Part shown: in pieces, positions 1 to 9,362 of the stretch
Layout: each line of letters starts with the position of its first letter
How positions within the stretch are numbered: the first letter of the stretch is position 1
From: Arenibacter algicola
GTDB taxonomy: Bacteria > Bacteroidota > Bacteroidia > Flavobacteriales > Flavobacteriaceae
Length of the DNA: 64,000 nt
Assembly (NCBI RefSeq): GCF_000733925.1
Contig: NZ_JPOO01000001.1
Coordinates: forward strand, 434,001 to 498,000
Direction of reading: 5' to 3'
The notes under the pieces: model-generated
Databases searched by the model: none
The model's input: only the letters and a program-made list of their open reading frames with translations
Told to the model about the DNA's origin: nothing
Made by a program: the position numbers and the translations under genes

Positions 1-101
1 CAAATTCAGATCCTCAGAAACGCCTTTTTCCAATACCACAAAGTGCCGTTGATGGAGCCTCTATCCTTGATGGGTACTTGGTTCAAAACGCAGGATACTA
101 G
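1..101 (+). CDS. SusD/RagB-like lipoprotein, C-terminal fragment
   Basis: This is the last stretch of a gene that begins before the window. The open frame starting at base 3 runs to a TAG at 99-101. It encodes a tail with RLFPIPQSAVDG and ends LVQNAGY. SusD-family proteins commonly end with an R-x-x-x-P-I-P motif followed by an N-x-G-Y tail, so the fragment is probably the end of an outer-membrane glycan- or nutrient-binding lipoprotein. A SusC partner would be expected further upstream. A strong terminator follows at once, so this unit is separate from the LacI gene downstream. The other two frames in this stretch give no family match. Only about 32 residues are visible, so the subfamily cannot be named. 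Confidence 0.72.
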   Translation, partial: NSDPQKRLFPIPQSAVDGASILDGYLVQNAGY

Positions 102-126
102 GAAGATTAAAAGGAATTGACTTTTG

Positions 127-162
127 AAAAGGGTGGGCAAATATTTGCCCACCCTTTTTTTT
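127..162 (+). terminator. Rho-independent terminator after SusD fragment
   Basis: A perfect 15-bp stem (AAAAGGGTGGGCAAA, two-base loop TA, TTTGCCCACCCTTTT) is followed by further T residues to 162. It lies 25 bases after the SusD stop codon. The A-run on the left would serve as a T-run on the other strand, so it may act in both directions. Confidence 0.9.
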
Positions 163-216
163 GTGCTTGCCGGCCGTTACCTCAAGTAGTTGTAGTGTAT
201 TTTGTTTACAAGTTCC

Positions 217-247
217 AATTGCCTAATTTCGGAATATAATTGCCTAA
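217..247 (+). promoter_or_regulatory. Direct repeat AATTGCCTAA upstream of LacI gene
   Basis: The 10-mer AATTGCCTAA occurs at 217-226 and again at 238-247, start-to-start distance 21 bases, which is two helical turns. It lies about 90-120 bases before the LacI-family start codon. Helically phased direct repeats are a common form of activator site, but no regulator can be assigned here. Confidence 0.3.
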
Positions 248-334
248 ATAATAATTAGTAGGTTCTAAGGGTCCGCATCGTGTAATAAATTGGAAAATGA
301 AAAGGGAAATTAGGATTGTAAATAGGGACTTTTT

Positions 335-1360
335 ATGAAGAAGGGCCGCGTTACCATTAAGGACATTGCACGGGAGCTCAATATAGCTCCCTCTACTGTT
401 TCCAGAGCCTTGAACGATCACCCGGCCATAAAAAAAGAGACCAAGGATGCCGTTAAGGCACTTGCGGAAGCATTGGATTATCAACCCAATCTTTTAGCGT
501 TGAACTTACTGCAAAAAAAATCCAATACCATTGGAGTGATAGTGCCAGAAATTACGGGCCACTTTTTTTCCGCAATAATTACTGGGATACAGGACGTAAT
601 TGTTGATTCCGAATACAATATTATGATCTGTTTGTCCAATGAATCCTATGAGGAAGAGTTGACCATTGTAAAGAGGTTGTCCAAGATCCAGATAGACGGG
701 GTCTTGGTGGCACCCTCATCCGAGACCAAGAATTTTGATCATTTCCGCAGGCTTCAGAAAAGCGGTATTCCCGTTGTGGTTTTTGATAGGGACTGTCCGG
801 GACTGGAGGCAGATAAGGTGTTGGTAGATGATTATTTCGGGGCATTCCAGGCAGTGGATTACCTCATTGGCACAGGCTGTAAAAATATAGCCCACCTAGG
901 AGGTCCTTTAAACCTTAGTACTACAGAACAAAGGCTTCAAGGGTACCTGGATGCTCTTGAAAAAAATAAGGTTTCCATAAAGAGAGATCATATTGTACAT
1001 GTTCCCGGGTTTTCGCATAAAGACGCTGTAAAGGCCACAAAAAGATTATTGGAACTTACTGAGCGTCCGGACGCAATATTTGCCTACAACGATAAAATAG
1101 CCATTTCGGCCATGCACATCGCTAAAAAAACGGGTTTGCAAATACCCGATGAAGTCTCCGTCATAGGGTTCGATGATGAGCCTCATTCTTCTTTTATTAC
1201 TCCCTCTTTATCTACTGTTTGGCAACCGGTTTATAGTATGGGAATGCTCTCCGCAAGAATTTTATTGAGTCATTTAAAGAACCAGAATACTGCATTGGAT
1301 TTTCGAAAGGAAGTCTTTAAGCCAGAACTGGTTATCAGGGCTTCTTCCAAGGAGAAATAA
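335..1360 (+). CDS. LacI-family transcriptional regulator, probable regulator of the inositol operon
   Basis: This is a 341-residue LacI/GalR-type regulator of normal family length. Residues about 6-30 form the N-terminal helix-turn-helix (VTIKDIARELNIAPSTVSRA) followed by the hinge helix with LALNLLQKKS. From about residue 60 comes the periplasmic-binding-protein-like effector domain, beginning NTIGVIVPEI and with the C-terminal signature VIGFDDEP. The ATG at 335 is chosen because it places the helix-turn-helix at the normal distance from the N-terminus. It is transcribed in the same direction as the inositol genes, 141 bp before the first of them. A 16-bp palindrome of LacI-operator type sits in that gap at 1394-1409. 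Control of the inositol operon is inferred from position and operator. Known IolR proteins are DeoR- or RpiR-type, so this would be an analogous solution. The effector is unknown. Confidence 0.92.
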   Translation: MKKGRVTIKDIARELNIAPSTVSRALNDHPAIKKETKDAVKALAEALDYQPNLLALNLLQKKSNTIGVIVPEITGHFFSAIITGIQDVIVDSEYNIMICLSNESYEEELTIVKRLSKIQIDGVLVAPSSETKNFDHFRRLQKSGIPVVVFDRDCPGLEADKVLVDDYFGAFQAVDYLIGTGCKNIAHLGGPLNLSTTEQRLQGYLDALEKNKVSIKRDHIVHVPGFSHKDAVKATKRLLELTERPDAIFAYNDKIAISAMHIAKKTGLQIPDEVSVIGFDDEPHSSFITPSLSTVWQPVYSMGMLSARILLSHLKNQNTALDFRKEVFKPELVIRASSKEK

Positions 1361-1393
1361 GGAATTGTAATGGAATGGTAGGGCCGTTTCCTA

Positions 1394-1409
1394 ATGCAAA
1401 CCTTTGCAT
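1394..1409. promoter_or_regulatory. Palindromic operator ATGCAAACCTTTGCAT upstream of inositol operon
   Basis: Seven-base arms ATGCAAA and TTTGCAT flank a CC centre. The layout resembles LacI-family operators, compare the CcpA cre form TGNAANCNNTTNCA. It lies 93-108 bases before the aldolase start and just after the LacI gene. The same core recurs at 28016-28029 before the GH92 gene. Its binding protein is inferred, not shown. Confidence 0.65.
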
Positions 1410-1501
1410 AGACTTTTAATGCGAAATTCTTCGAAACATTAATTATTTATTGTTATTTGTATAAAATATTAAGGCTATAAATAGTTATATTCAAATTTTA
1501 C

Positions 1502-2443
1502 ATGCAAGTCTCGCCTAAAATTTTTTATGAACATTGTTATGGCAGGTATGCCATTCCAGCCGTCAATGTTTTTACGATGGAACAGGTGCTCGGACTTTTT
1601 AGTTCAGGGGAAAAGGCCAATGCACCTTTTATAGTGCAAATTACACCGGCCGCAAGGAATTATGCCGGGCCAGAAATGCTGATTGCCATGATTAAGGCAG
1701 CTGCCAAAATATTTCCCAAAGCGGTGTATGCAGTTCATATGGATCATGGGAACGAGGAACATGCTTTTGATGCGATTTTGTCCAACGATTATCAATCTGT
1801 TATGATCGATGCCTCCCATGACAGTTTTAAAGATAACGTAAAAAGAACCAAGGCCGTAGTGGAGGAGGCACATAAAAAAAATATAGTTGTAGAGGCAGAA
1901 TTGGGGGTGTTAAGCGGAGTTGAAGATGATTTGTCCATAGACGAAAAATATGCCAAATACACCCAGCCTTCGGAGGTGCAGGAATTTGTGGAGCTCACCG
2001 GATGCGATAGCTTGGCGGTCGCGGTAGGTACCAGCCATGGGGCCTACAAATTTTCCGGAGGAGATGGTATTCAGTTTAGTATTTTGGAAGAAATCCAAAA
2101 CCGATTGCCTCAATTCCCTATAGTGCTGCACGGTGGCTCTGCCGTTAATCTGGAAGAAATAGAGCGGATCAATAAGGCTGGGGGGCAATTGAACGAGGGG
2201 GCATCTGGGGTTTCCCCTGAAGAGATTGTGAAATCCATAGCGTATGGGGTGTGCAAGATCAATATTGCTACAGATACGCGATTGTTATGGACACGGGTAC
2301 ACAGGGAATTTTTTAGGGATACTCCCGAGCTTTTCGATCCTGTGATCCCAGGGAAGACCTATGTAGCGGAATACGAAAAATTTATGCTGCAAAAGTTCGA
2401 TCTTTTAGGGGCCACTGGGAAGGTGAGGGACATGAAAATTTAA
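1502..2443 (+). CDS. Class II fructose-bisphosphate-type aldolase, probable IolJ
   Basis: This 313-residue zinc-dependent class II aldolase is the first gene of the inositol operon. Visible active-site elements are the HMDHG motif (H79, D81, H82), the E-A-E-L-G strand around E131-E133, H179 in GTSHG and H210 in LHGGS. All zinc ligands expected in the family are present. By position with iolB, iolC and iolD, it most likely cleaves 2-deoxy-5-keto-D-gluconate 6-phosphate into dihydroxyacetone phosphate and malonate semialdehyde, the IolJ step. Sequence alone cannot exclude fructose- or tagatose-bisphosphate activity. The protein is cytoplasmic. The start ATG at 1502 follows an A/T-rich leader without a clear Shine-Dalgarno site, as is usual in this phylum. 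Only 11 bases separate its stop from iolB. Confidence 0.85.
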   Translation: MQVSPKIFYEHCYGRYAIPAVNVFTMEQVLGLFSSGEKANAPFIVQITPAARNYAGPEMLIAMIKAAAKIFPKAVYAVHMDHGNEEHAFDAILSNDYQSVMIDASHDSFKDNVKRTKAVVEEAHKKNIVVEAELGVLSGVEDDLSIDEKYAKYTQPSEVQEFVELTGCDSLAVAVGTSHGAYKFSGGDGIQFSILEEIQNRLPQFPIVLHGGSAVNLEEIERINKAGGQLNEGASGVSPEEIVKSIAYGVCKINIATDTRLLWTRVHREFFRDTPELFDPVIPGKTYVAEYEKFMLQKFDLLGATGKVRDMKI

Positions 2444-2454
2444 AATAAAATATT

Positions 2455-3330
2455 ATGGAGCATAATTCACATTTACAAATAAAACCAAAATCCAAAACGG
2501 GAATATACCATCAGATCACCACCAAATCGGCTCAGTGGGAATACCTCAATTTTGAAGCCAGGCTAATGTCCAAGGGCGAAACCTGGGAACATGATACCCA
2601 GGGTAACGAAATGGTGATAGTGCTTTTGAGCGGTAACTTTAAAGTAGAAAGCAATCAGGGGAGTTGGGAGACCAAAAATGGCCGAAAAGATGTTTTTAGT
2701 GGAGTGGCACATACACTATACTTATCTCGCAACAGCAAATTTAGCTTGACCGCATTGAGCGATTCCTTGGATATTGGTTATGGATGGTGCAAGGTAGAGG
2801 AGGATTTTCCTGCCAAGTTTGTGACGCCTGAAGATACCCCTGTAGTTATTTTTGGTGGGGATAATGCTACCCGGCAGTTTAATGACCTAGTCCCTCCAGG
2901 GTTTGGTTGCAGTAAAATAGTAGTCCGGGAGGTATATACTCCTTCAGGTAATTGGAGCTCCTTTCCGGCCCATAAACATGACGAAAGAATAGTGGATGCA
3001 AAAGGGACTGTTTTGGAACCAATACAAGAGGAAACTTATTTTTATAAATTTCAAAAGCCGGAGGCTTACGCCATACAACAGGTCTATACCAAAGATAGGT
3101 CGCTGGACGAGATTGTAAGGCCCAGACATAACGATGTTGTGTTGATACCCAAAGGCTTCCATCCGGTGGTAGCCGAGCATGGCTTTCATTGCTACTATCT
3201 AAATTTCCTGGCCGGTACCGATCAATGCTTGGCCAATACCACAGACCCCGATCATGAATGGATATACAATTCATGGACTTCAAAAGACAAAAGATTGCCA
3301 TTGGTAACTGCGGAAATGAATAATCAATAA
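2455..3330 (+). CDS. iolB: 5-deoxy-glucuronate isomerase IolB
   Basis: IolB converts 5-deoxy-D-glucuronate to 2-deoxy-5-keto-D-gluconate, the step after ring opening in inositol breakdown. The 291-residue protein is a two-domain (bicupin) enzyme. The metal site of the C-terminal cupin is visible as PAHKHDE (H173, H175), a glutamate in QEETYFYKF (about E192-E193), and H236 in IPKGFHPVVAEHG. Length and motifs fit the family well. It sits between the aldolase and iolC with 11-bp and 6-bp gaps, so all three are surely cotranscribed. The N-terminal domain has no obvious metal triad, which is usual for this family. Confidence 0.95.
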   Translation: MEHNSHLQIKPKSKTGIYHQITTKSAQWEYLNFEARLMSKGETWEHDTQGNEMVIVLLSGNFKVESNQGSWETKNGRKDVFSGVAHTLYLSRNSKFSLTALSDSLDIGYGWCKVEEDFPAKFVTPEDTPVVIFGGDNATRQFNDLVPPGFGCSKIVVREVYTPSGNWSSFPAHKHDERIVDAKGTVLEPIQEETYFYKFQKPEAYAIQQVYTKDRSLDEIVRPRHNDVVLIPKGFHPVVAEHGFHCYYLNFLAGTDQCLANTTDPDHEWIYNSWTSKDKRLPLVTAEMNNQ

Positions 3331-3336
3331 TTGGAA

Positions 3337-4350
3337 ATGAGCACTAAAAAATTTGATGTAATCACGTTTGGAAGATCCAGTATCGATCTTTATTCACAGA
3401 ATATTGGTTCGCCATTTAATGATATTAAAGGGTTTGATGCCTTTGTGGGAGGGTCTCCGCTAAATATAGCCGTGGGCTGTGCAAGATTGGGGGTAAATGC
3501 CAGTCTGTTGACAGCGGTAGGGAACGACAAAGTGGGCGAGTTTATTCTCAATTTCTTGAACGGGGAGGGGGTCAATACCCATTGTATCCCAGTAAAAAAT
3601 GGCAGTAGGAGTAGTGCAGTGGTGCTGGGAATTGAACCTCCGGATAAATTTCCCTTGGTCTATTACAGGGATAATGCAGCAGATAGTCAAGTGGATATAG
3701 ATGATGTTGACAAGGCCAATATTCCGGACTATAAAATATTATTGATCAACGGTACCGCATTAAATATAGAACCCACTAGGAGTGCTACTTTTTATGCTAC
3801 CGAAATAGCCAATAGAAATGAGGTGGACGTTGTGCTCGATCTGGATTTTAGGGCAGACCAATGGCACGATTATAGAGCTTTTGGATTAACCGTAAGGGCC
3901 ATACTCCCAAGAGTGAAGATGGCGATTGGTACGGAAGAGGAAATACTGGCCGCTACCCTTACCGATTCCTCACAGGTGACCATTAAGGAACAGCAAATTT
4001 CAGCCCCAGAAATAAAGGGCAATATTGATGAATCCATTTCACAATTGCTTTCTTCCGGGATAGAGACCCTAATCGTGAAGCGGGGGGAGAAAGGGGCTAG
4101 TATATACCAAAAGGATGGCTCCAGAGAGGATGTTCCCGGATTTCCAGTAACAGTTTTAAATGTACTTGGAGCCGGAGATGCCTTCGCCAGCGGGTTTTTA
4201 TATGGCGTCCTTCAAGGCTGGGATTTAAAAAAGGCATGTAGAATGGGCAATGCCAGTGGAGCTCAAGTAGTGACGAAAAAGGGCTGTGCCAACTTCATGC
4301 CAACCTTGGAAGAATCCATGGACTTTATAAATCAAAAGGGCGGATTTTAA
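3337..4350 (+). CDS. iolC: 5-dehydro-2-deoxygluconokinase IolC (PfkB family)
   Basis: IolC phosphorylates 2-deoxy-5-keto-D-gluconate with ATP, making the substrate for the aldolase. The protein is about 337 residues and carries both PfkB signatures: GGSPLNIAVGCARLG near the N-terminus and VLGAGDAFASGF near the C-terminus, the latter with the catalytic aspartate and anion hole. Near residue 210 there is a short insert (SQVTIKEQQISAPEIKG), which is ordinary variation. I place the start at the ATG at 3337. A TTG directly after the iolB stop (3331) would add two residues, but the ATG codes for the normal family start MSTKKFDVITFGR. Spacing to iolD is 11 bp. Confidence 0.95.
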   Translation: MSTKKFDVITFGRSSIDLYSQNIGSPFNDIKGFDAFVGGSPLNIAVGCARLGVNASLLTAVGNDKVGEFILNFLNGEGVNTHCIPVKNGSRSSAVVLGIEPPDKFPLVYYRDNAADSQVDIDDVDKANIPDYKILLINGTALNIEPTRSATFYATEIANRNEVDVVLDLDFRADQWHDYRAFGLTVRAILPRVKMAIGTEEEILAATLTDSSQVTIKEQQISAPEIKGNIDESISQLLSSGIETLIVKRGEKGASIYQKDGSREDVPGFPVTVLNVLGAGDAFASGFLYGVLQGWDLKKACRMGNASGAQVVTKKGCANFMPTLEESMDFINQKGGF

Positions 4351-4361
4351 TTCTAAAAGAG

Positions 4362-6221
4362 ATGAAAACAAAAAAACTTACAGTGGCACAGGCCACGATT
4401 GCCTATCTAAAGAACCAATACGTAGAACGGGATGGGGTTCAGAACAAATTTTTTGCCGGTTGTCTTGGTATTTTAGGACATGGGAACGTAGCAGGAATAG
4501 GACAGGCATTGCACCAAAATCTGGATTTCCCTTACTATGTAGCCAGGAACGAACAGGGTATGGTACATACGGCTGCGGCCTTTGCCAGAGTTAAGAACAG
4601 GTTGCAGACTTTTGTCTGTACATCCTCCATAGGCCCCGGAGCTACCAATATGCTCACCGGAGCGGCAGCGGCCACCATCAACAGGATTCCTGTACTTCTG
4701 ATTCCAGGGGATATATTTGCTACCAGACAGGTTGCCCCCGTATTGCAGCAGTTGGAATCCAATTTAAGTCAGGATATATCTGTGAATGATTGTTTTAAGC
4801 CAGTTTCCAAATATTGGGACAGGATCAATAGACCCGAACAATTGATTACCTCCCTCCCGGAAGTAATGCGTGTATTGACTTCCCAAGCGGAAACAGGAAC
4901 GGTTACTCTGAGTATTCCGCAGGACGTTCAGGCGGAGGCCTATGATTTTCCTGTGGAAATGTTCCAGAAACGCGTTTGGTATGTAGGCAGGACTATGCCC
5001 GATAAAACACTTTTGTCTAGGGCAATCCAACAGATAAAGGACAGTAAAAGACCCATGATTATTGCGGGAGGTGGTACCATTTATAGCGATGCAACCGGAA
5101 TATTGAAAAAATTGGTCAATAGAACGGGAATCCCCGTTGCCGAAACCTTTGCGGGAAAAGGGTCTTTGGGTTATAACGAACCTCAGAACTTGGGAGCTGC
5201 AGGGGTAACCGGAACCCCTGGGGCCATAGAAATTGCGAAGGAGGCCGATCTGGTTATAGGGATAGGTACCAGATATAGCGATTTTACGACCATCTCCAAA
5301 TCGGCCTTCCAAAATCCTAATGTGCGTTTTATCAATATAAATATTACGGAGTTCGATTCCTTTAAACATGGGGCACTGCCATTGGTAGGGGATGCCAAGG
5401 CCATTTTGGAGAGTATGGACAAGGAACTGTCCAATTTTGAGGTGGATGCAGACTATCGCAAAAAAGCGGAAAACTATAATAAGAGCTGGGACCAATTTGT
5501 GGAGGATATCTATGCGGAAAAGAATGAGGTGCCTGCATTTCAAGGAGAGGTTATCGGAGCTGTAAATTCCTTTTCCAAGCCTGAAGATATTGTGCTTTGT
5601 GCAGCAGGTAGTCTGCCGGGAGACCTACATAAATTGTGGCGTACCCGAAACCCGAAAGGCTTCCATCTGGAATACGGTTATTCCTGTATGGGTTATGAGA
5701 TTGCCGGTGGCCTAGGGGCAAAAATGGCACGCCCAGATAGCGAGATATATGTAATGGTCGGTGACGGAAGTTATTTAATGATGTCCCAAGAGATTGTAAC
5801 ATCGATCCAAGAAAAACAGAAAATGACCATTATTTTATTGAACAATGATGGTTATTCCAGTATAGGAAGTTTGTCCAGTTCCCTTGGAAGCGAGGGCTTT
5901 GGAACATACTACCGATATAGAAATGAGGAGACAGACCAATTGGACGGAGGAAAGTTGCCCATAGATTATGCAGCCAATGCCGCGAGTATGGGTGCCCATG
6001 TAATTAAAGCTGCCAATGTAAAGGAACTGAATTCGGCACTTGAAAAAGCCAAAACCATAGACAAGACTACCGTGATCTATATTGAAGTGGACCGTAAAAA
6101 AGCGGTACCCGGATTTGCCTGGTGGGATGTGGCAGTAGCCGAAGTATCCGAGAAGGATGCCGTGAAGGATTCATTGAAGACCTCTCTGGAAAATAAAAAG
6201 ACCCAGAAGTATTACTTATAG
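4362..6221 (+). CDS. iolD: 3D-(3,5/4)-trihydroxycyclohexane-1,2-dione hydrolase IolD (ThDP enzyme)
   Basis: IolD opens the inositol ring, converting trihydroxycyclohexane-1,2-dione to 5-deoxy-glucuronate. The 619-residue protein has the three-domain layout of thiamine-diphosphate enzymes. The N-terminal pyrimidine-binding domain carries the conserved glutamate in ARNEQGMVHTAAAFARV. A central Rossmann-like domain (about residues 220-360) follows. The C-terminal pyrophosphate-binding domain has VGDGSYLMMS and the downstream NND that complete the GDG...NN ThDP/Mg motif. The length is typical for IolD and longer than acetolactate synthases. It lies inside the operon between iolC and the symporter. 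The call is firm because iolB and iolC adjoin it. Confidence 0.96.
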   Translation: MKTKKLTVAQATIAYLKNQYVERDGVQNKFFAGCLGILGHGNVAGIGQALHQNLDFPYYVARNEQGMVHTAAAFARVKNRLQTFVCTSSIGPGATNMLTGAAAATINRIPVLLIPGDIFATRQVAPVLQQLESNLSQDISVNDCFKPVSKYWDRINRPEQLITSLPEVMRVLTSQAETGTVTLSIPQDVQAEAYDFPVEMFQKRVWYVGRTMPDKTLLSRAIQQIKDSKRPMIIAGGGTIYSDATGILKKLVNRTGIPVAETFAGKGSLGYNEPQNLGAAGVTGTPGAIEIAKEADLVIGIGTRYSDFTTISKSAFQNPNVRFININITEFDSFKHGALPLVGDAKAILESMDKELSNFEVDADYRKKAENYNKSWDQFVEDIYAEKNEVPAFQGEVIGAVNSFSKPEDIVLCAAGSLPGDLHKLWRTRNPKGFHLEYGYSCMGYEIAGGLGAKMARPDSEIYVMVGDGSYLMMSQEIVTSIQEKQKMTIILLNNDGYSSIGSLSSSLGSEGFGTYYRYRNEETDQLDGGKLPIDYAANAASMGAHVIKAANVKELNSALEKAKTIDKTTVIYIEVDRKKAVPGFAWWDVAVAEVSEKDAVKDSLKTSLENKKTQKYYL

Positions 6222-6240
6222 ACCATAACCAACCAAACTT

Positions 6241-7839
6241 ATGAATTCCGAACTCATCATCATTTTAACTTCGTTCCTGATTTTTACGGGAGGGGTTGCC
6301 TTTTTTACATGGTATAGTCTTAGAAAAACAAACTTAACATCCTCCGATGGCTATTTCTTGGGAGGTAGAAGTCTTACCGGAATCGTTATTGCAGGTTCCA
6401 TGTTATTGACAAACATTTCTTCGGAACACCTTATTGGGATGAACGGTAATTCCTATGTAAATGGTTTTATTGTTATAGCCTGGGAAGTTACCTCTTCGAT
6501 TGCATTGGTAATCGCGGCCATTTTCTTTGTCCCCAAATATTTAAAAATGGGATTGACCACCATACCGCAGTTTTTGGAAAGTAGGTTTGATGGGATGACA
6601 AGGACCATGGTAGCCGCTATCCTCATCTTTTCTTTTGTGGTTACCTTGCTGCCAATCGTATTGTATTCCGGCGCCATAGGCATAGAAAGCCTCTTTGGTG
6701 TTTCGGAGGCCTTAGGGGTCAGTAAATCTGAAGGATTATGGATTACAGTGGTCATTATTGGGGTCATAGGGTCTATATATGCCATTTTTGGAGGATTAAA
6801 GGCTGTGGCCTATTCCGATACCATTAATGGATTTGGACTTTTATTGGGAGGTTTGTTGATACCAATATTGGCGCTACTAGCCATAGGAGATAACAACATC
6901 TGGGACGGATTGGTGAAGGTATATGATTATGCCCCTGAGAAATTTAATGTGGTAGGGGCAAGGGATTCGGTGTTGCCGTTTGAAGTGTTGTTTACAGGAT
7001 TGATTATTAATCAGTTATATTTCTGGGGAATGAACCAGACGATTATCCAAAGGGCCTTGGGGGCGAAAAATTTGAAGGAGGCCCAAAAGGGACTTTTGAT
7101 AACCGGTCTTTTTAAGATCTTGATTCCCTTAATAATTGTGCTTCCAGGGGTAATATGTTACTATTATTTTCAGGACACCTACTTTGACCAACAGGACACG
7201 GTTTATCCTCAATTGGTCAAAAAGGTATTACCCGTTTGGTTGATAGGCTTTTTTGCAGCCGTAATCATGGGAGCGGTATTGAGTACCTTTAATTCTGTGT
7301 TGAATTCGGTGGCCACCTTGTTCAGTATGGACATTTATAAAAAGCATATTGCCAAAAATGTCAGCGATGTTAAACTGGTAAAGATTGGAAAAGTCACTTC
7401 CGCAGTTTTGGCGGTAGCGGCCATTTTCGCGGCCCCAATGGTAGCCAATGCCTCGGACGGACTCTATCAATTGCTGCAAGAGCTTAACGGAATATTTTTT
7501 ATTCCCATTGCCTCCATTCTATTGGCGGGCTTCTTTATGAAGAAAGTCTCTGCAACCGGGGCTAAAGTTGCCCTAATATTTGGACTCTGTTTTTATATTT
7601 TCATGACCTGGGGCTACACTAGCCACGGTATACATTTTGTACATCTATGGGGTATAGAATTCTTGCTGAATGTGGCCATAATGTATTCAGTGTCCTATTT
7701 CTATCCCAACGGGAATTTGTATGAAATTACCGATGTTGGCGCTGTAAACCTGAAAGCTTGGAAATACACCATTCCCATGTCCATTGGTTTGTGCGCCGTT
7801 ACTATATTAATATATGTATTGCTCTGGAACAACCAGTAG
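6241..7839 (+). CDS. Sodium:solute symporter (SSS family), probable inositol importer
   Basis: This is a 532-residue inner-membrane transporter of the sodium:solute symporter family with about 13-14 hydrophobic segments. The N-terminal segment is followed by the family pattern SSDGYFLGGRSLTGIVIAGS and then LLTNISSEHLIGMNG, the region that lines the Na+ and substrate sites in SGLT-like members. The tight linkage (19 bp after iolD and 35 bp before the dehydrogenase) makes myo-inositol or a scyllo/chiro isomer the likely substrate, as for mammalian SMIT in the same superfamily. That is inference: the family also carries other sugars. There is no outer-membrane partner within the operon, so inositol would enter the periplasm through a porin or a distant SusC. 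Confidence 0.88.
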   Translation: MNSELIIILTSFLIFTGGVAFFTWYSLRKTNLTSSDGYFLGGRSLTGIVIAGSMLLTNISSEHLIGMNGNSYVNGFIVIAWEVTSSIALVIAAIFFVPKYLKMGLTTIPQFLESRFDGMTRTMVAAILIFSFVVTLLPIVLYSGAIGIESLFGVSEALGVSKSEGLWITVVIIGVIGSIYAIFGGLKAVAYSDTINGFGLLLGGLLIPILALLAIGDNNIWDGLVKVYDYAPEKFNVVGARDSVLPFEVLFTGLIINQLYFWGMNQTIIQRALGAKNLKEAQKGLLITGLFKILIPLIIVLPGVICYYYFQDTYFDQQDTVYPQLVKKVLPVWLIGFFAAVIMGAVLSTFNSVLNSVATLFSMDIYKKHIAKNVSDVKLVKIGKVTSAVLAVAAIFAAPMVANASDGLYQLLQELNGIFFIPIASILLAGFFMKKVSATGAKVALIFGLCFYIFMTWGYTSHGIHFVHLWGIEFLLNVAIMYSVSYFYPNGNLYEITDVGAVNLKAWKYTIPMSIGLCAVTILIYVLLWNNQ

Positions 7840-7874
7840 TACTGCTATGATCAAAATTATTAAATAATTAAAAA

Positions 7875-9350
7875 ATGGAAACTCTAAAAAATTATATCGA
7901 TGGAGCTTGGACACCGAGCACATCCAAAGAAACAATAGACATTGTAAATCCGGCCACACAGGAAGTTTTGGCCAAGGTTCCCTATGGTAAGGACACACAA
8001 AAGGATGTTGATTTGGCCGTAGCTTCGGCATCCAAAGCATATCAGGAATGGAGTAAGGTTCCGGTGCTAAAACGGGTTCAGGTGTTATATCGTTTAAAAT
8101 CCCTAATGGAGGAAAATACCGAAGTGCTTGCGGAAATTATTACCAAGGAGTGCGGGAAAACTTATGGGGAGTCTGTTGGAGAAATCCAAAGGGCAATCGA
8201 AAATATTGAAGTGGCATGTGGAACGCCCATGCTAATGGCTGGAGATGTTATTGAGGACATTGCTACTGGTATAGACGAGATGATGATCAGGCAGCCATTG
8301 GGTGTGGCCGCTTGCATTACCCCCTTTAACTTTCCAAGTATGATCGTTTTTTGGTTCTTGCCCTATGCCATTGCTACTGGTAACGCCTTTGTGGTGAAGC
8401 CATCCGAGAAGGTGCCCATGACCATGATGAAGATTTTTGAGTTTTTGGACCAATTGGATATCCCAAAGGGACTTGTTAGCCTAGTGCACGGTGGTAAGGA
8501 TTCTGTAGATGCTATTTTGGAACACCCTGCCATTAAAGCGGTGAGTTTTGTGGGAAGTACCCCGGTGGCCAGATATATTTATTCCAAGGGTACCGCCAAT
8601 GGTAAGAGGGTGCAGGCCCAAGGGGGTGCCAAGAACCCGGTGGTGATCCTGCCGGATGCAGATATAGAAATGTCCACGAAAATCATAGCGGATTCCGTTT
8701 ATGGATGTGCAGGCCAAAGATGTTTGGCCGCTTCCACAATAATCACTGTGGATGATCAAAAAAGACAGATCAAGGATGCCCTTTATGAAACCGTTAAATC
8801 CCGAACAACTGGTTACGGTCTGGACAGGGAAGTTAATATGGGGCCTGTTATTACTTCGGAAAGTAAGGCAAGAATTACAGGCCTGATCCAGAAAGGAATA
8901 GATGAAGGCGCCAAAGTGCTTTTGGACGGCCGAAATGCTTCCATTTCAGGCTATGAGAAAGGAAACTTCCTAAATCCTACCATTTTGGAGGATGTAGCCT
9001 TGGATAAGGAATTGATTAAAACAGAGATTTTTGGTCCGGTGATGAGTCTTATATCTATGAAAAATATAGATGATGCCCTAAAATTTGTCAATAGTGGAAA
9101 TTATGGAAATATGGCATGTTTGTTTACCGGTAGCGGTGCCAATGCCAGAAGGTTTAGAAATGAGGCCGATGCCGGAAATATCGGAATCAATATAGGGGTG
9201 GCGGCCCCCATGGCCCAATTCCCGTTTAGTGGTTGGAAGGATAGCTTCTTTGGCGACCTGCACGGTCAGGGCAAACATGCTATAGAATTCTTTACGCAGA
9301 CCAAGGTAATTATTGAGAGATGGCCGAATATTTGGTCAAGAAAATTTTAA
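7875..9350 (+). CDS. mmsA: CoA-acylating methylmalonate/malonate-semialdehyde dehydrogenase
   Basis: MmsA (IolA in inositol clusters) oxidises malonate semialdehyde with NAD+ and CoA to acetyl-CoA and CO2, the last step of inositol breakdown. The 491-residue protein has the aldehyde dehydrogenase fold. The catalytic cysteine is C283 in GCAGQRCLAAS. At the place where ordinary aldehyde dehydrogenases have the general base glutamate (ELGGK), this protein has QGGAKNP, with no glutamate. That replacement is a hallmark of the CoA-dependent MMSDH branch. Length is normal. It sits 35 bp after the symporter and 12 bp before iolE. The same enzyme could serve valine breakdown, but operon position argues for inositol. 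Confidence 0.95.
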   Translation: METLKNYIDGAWTPSTSKETIDIVNPATQEVLAKVPYGKDTQKDVDLAVASASKAYQEWSKVPVLKRVQVLYRLKSLMEENTEVLAEIITKECGKTYGESVGEIQRAIENIEVACGTPMLMAGDVIEDIATGIDEMMIRQPLGVAACITPFNFPSMIVFWFLPYAIATGNAFVVKPSEKVPMTMMKIFEFLDQLDIPKGLVSLVHGGKDSVDAILEHPAIKAVSFVGSTPVARYIYSKGTANGKRVQAQGGAKNPVVILPDADIEMSTKIIADSVYGCAGQRCLAASTIITVDDQKRQIKDALYETVKSRTTGYGLDREVNMGPVITSESKARITGLIQKGIDEGAKVLLDGRNASISGYEKGNFLNPTILEDVALDKELIKTEIFGPVMSLISMKNIDDALKFVNSGNYGNMACLFTGSGANARRFRNEADAGNIGINIGVAAPMAQFPFSGWKDSFFGDLHGQGKHAIEFFTQTKVIIERWPNIWSRKF

Positions 9351-9362
9351 TGAAATTATAAA

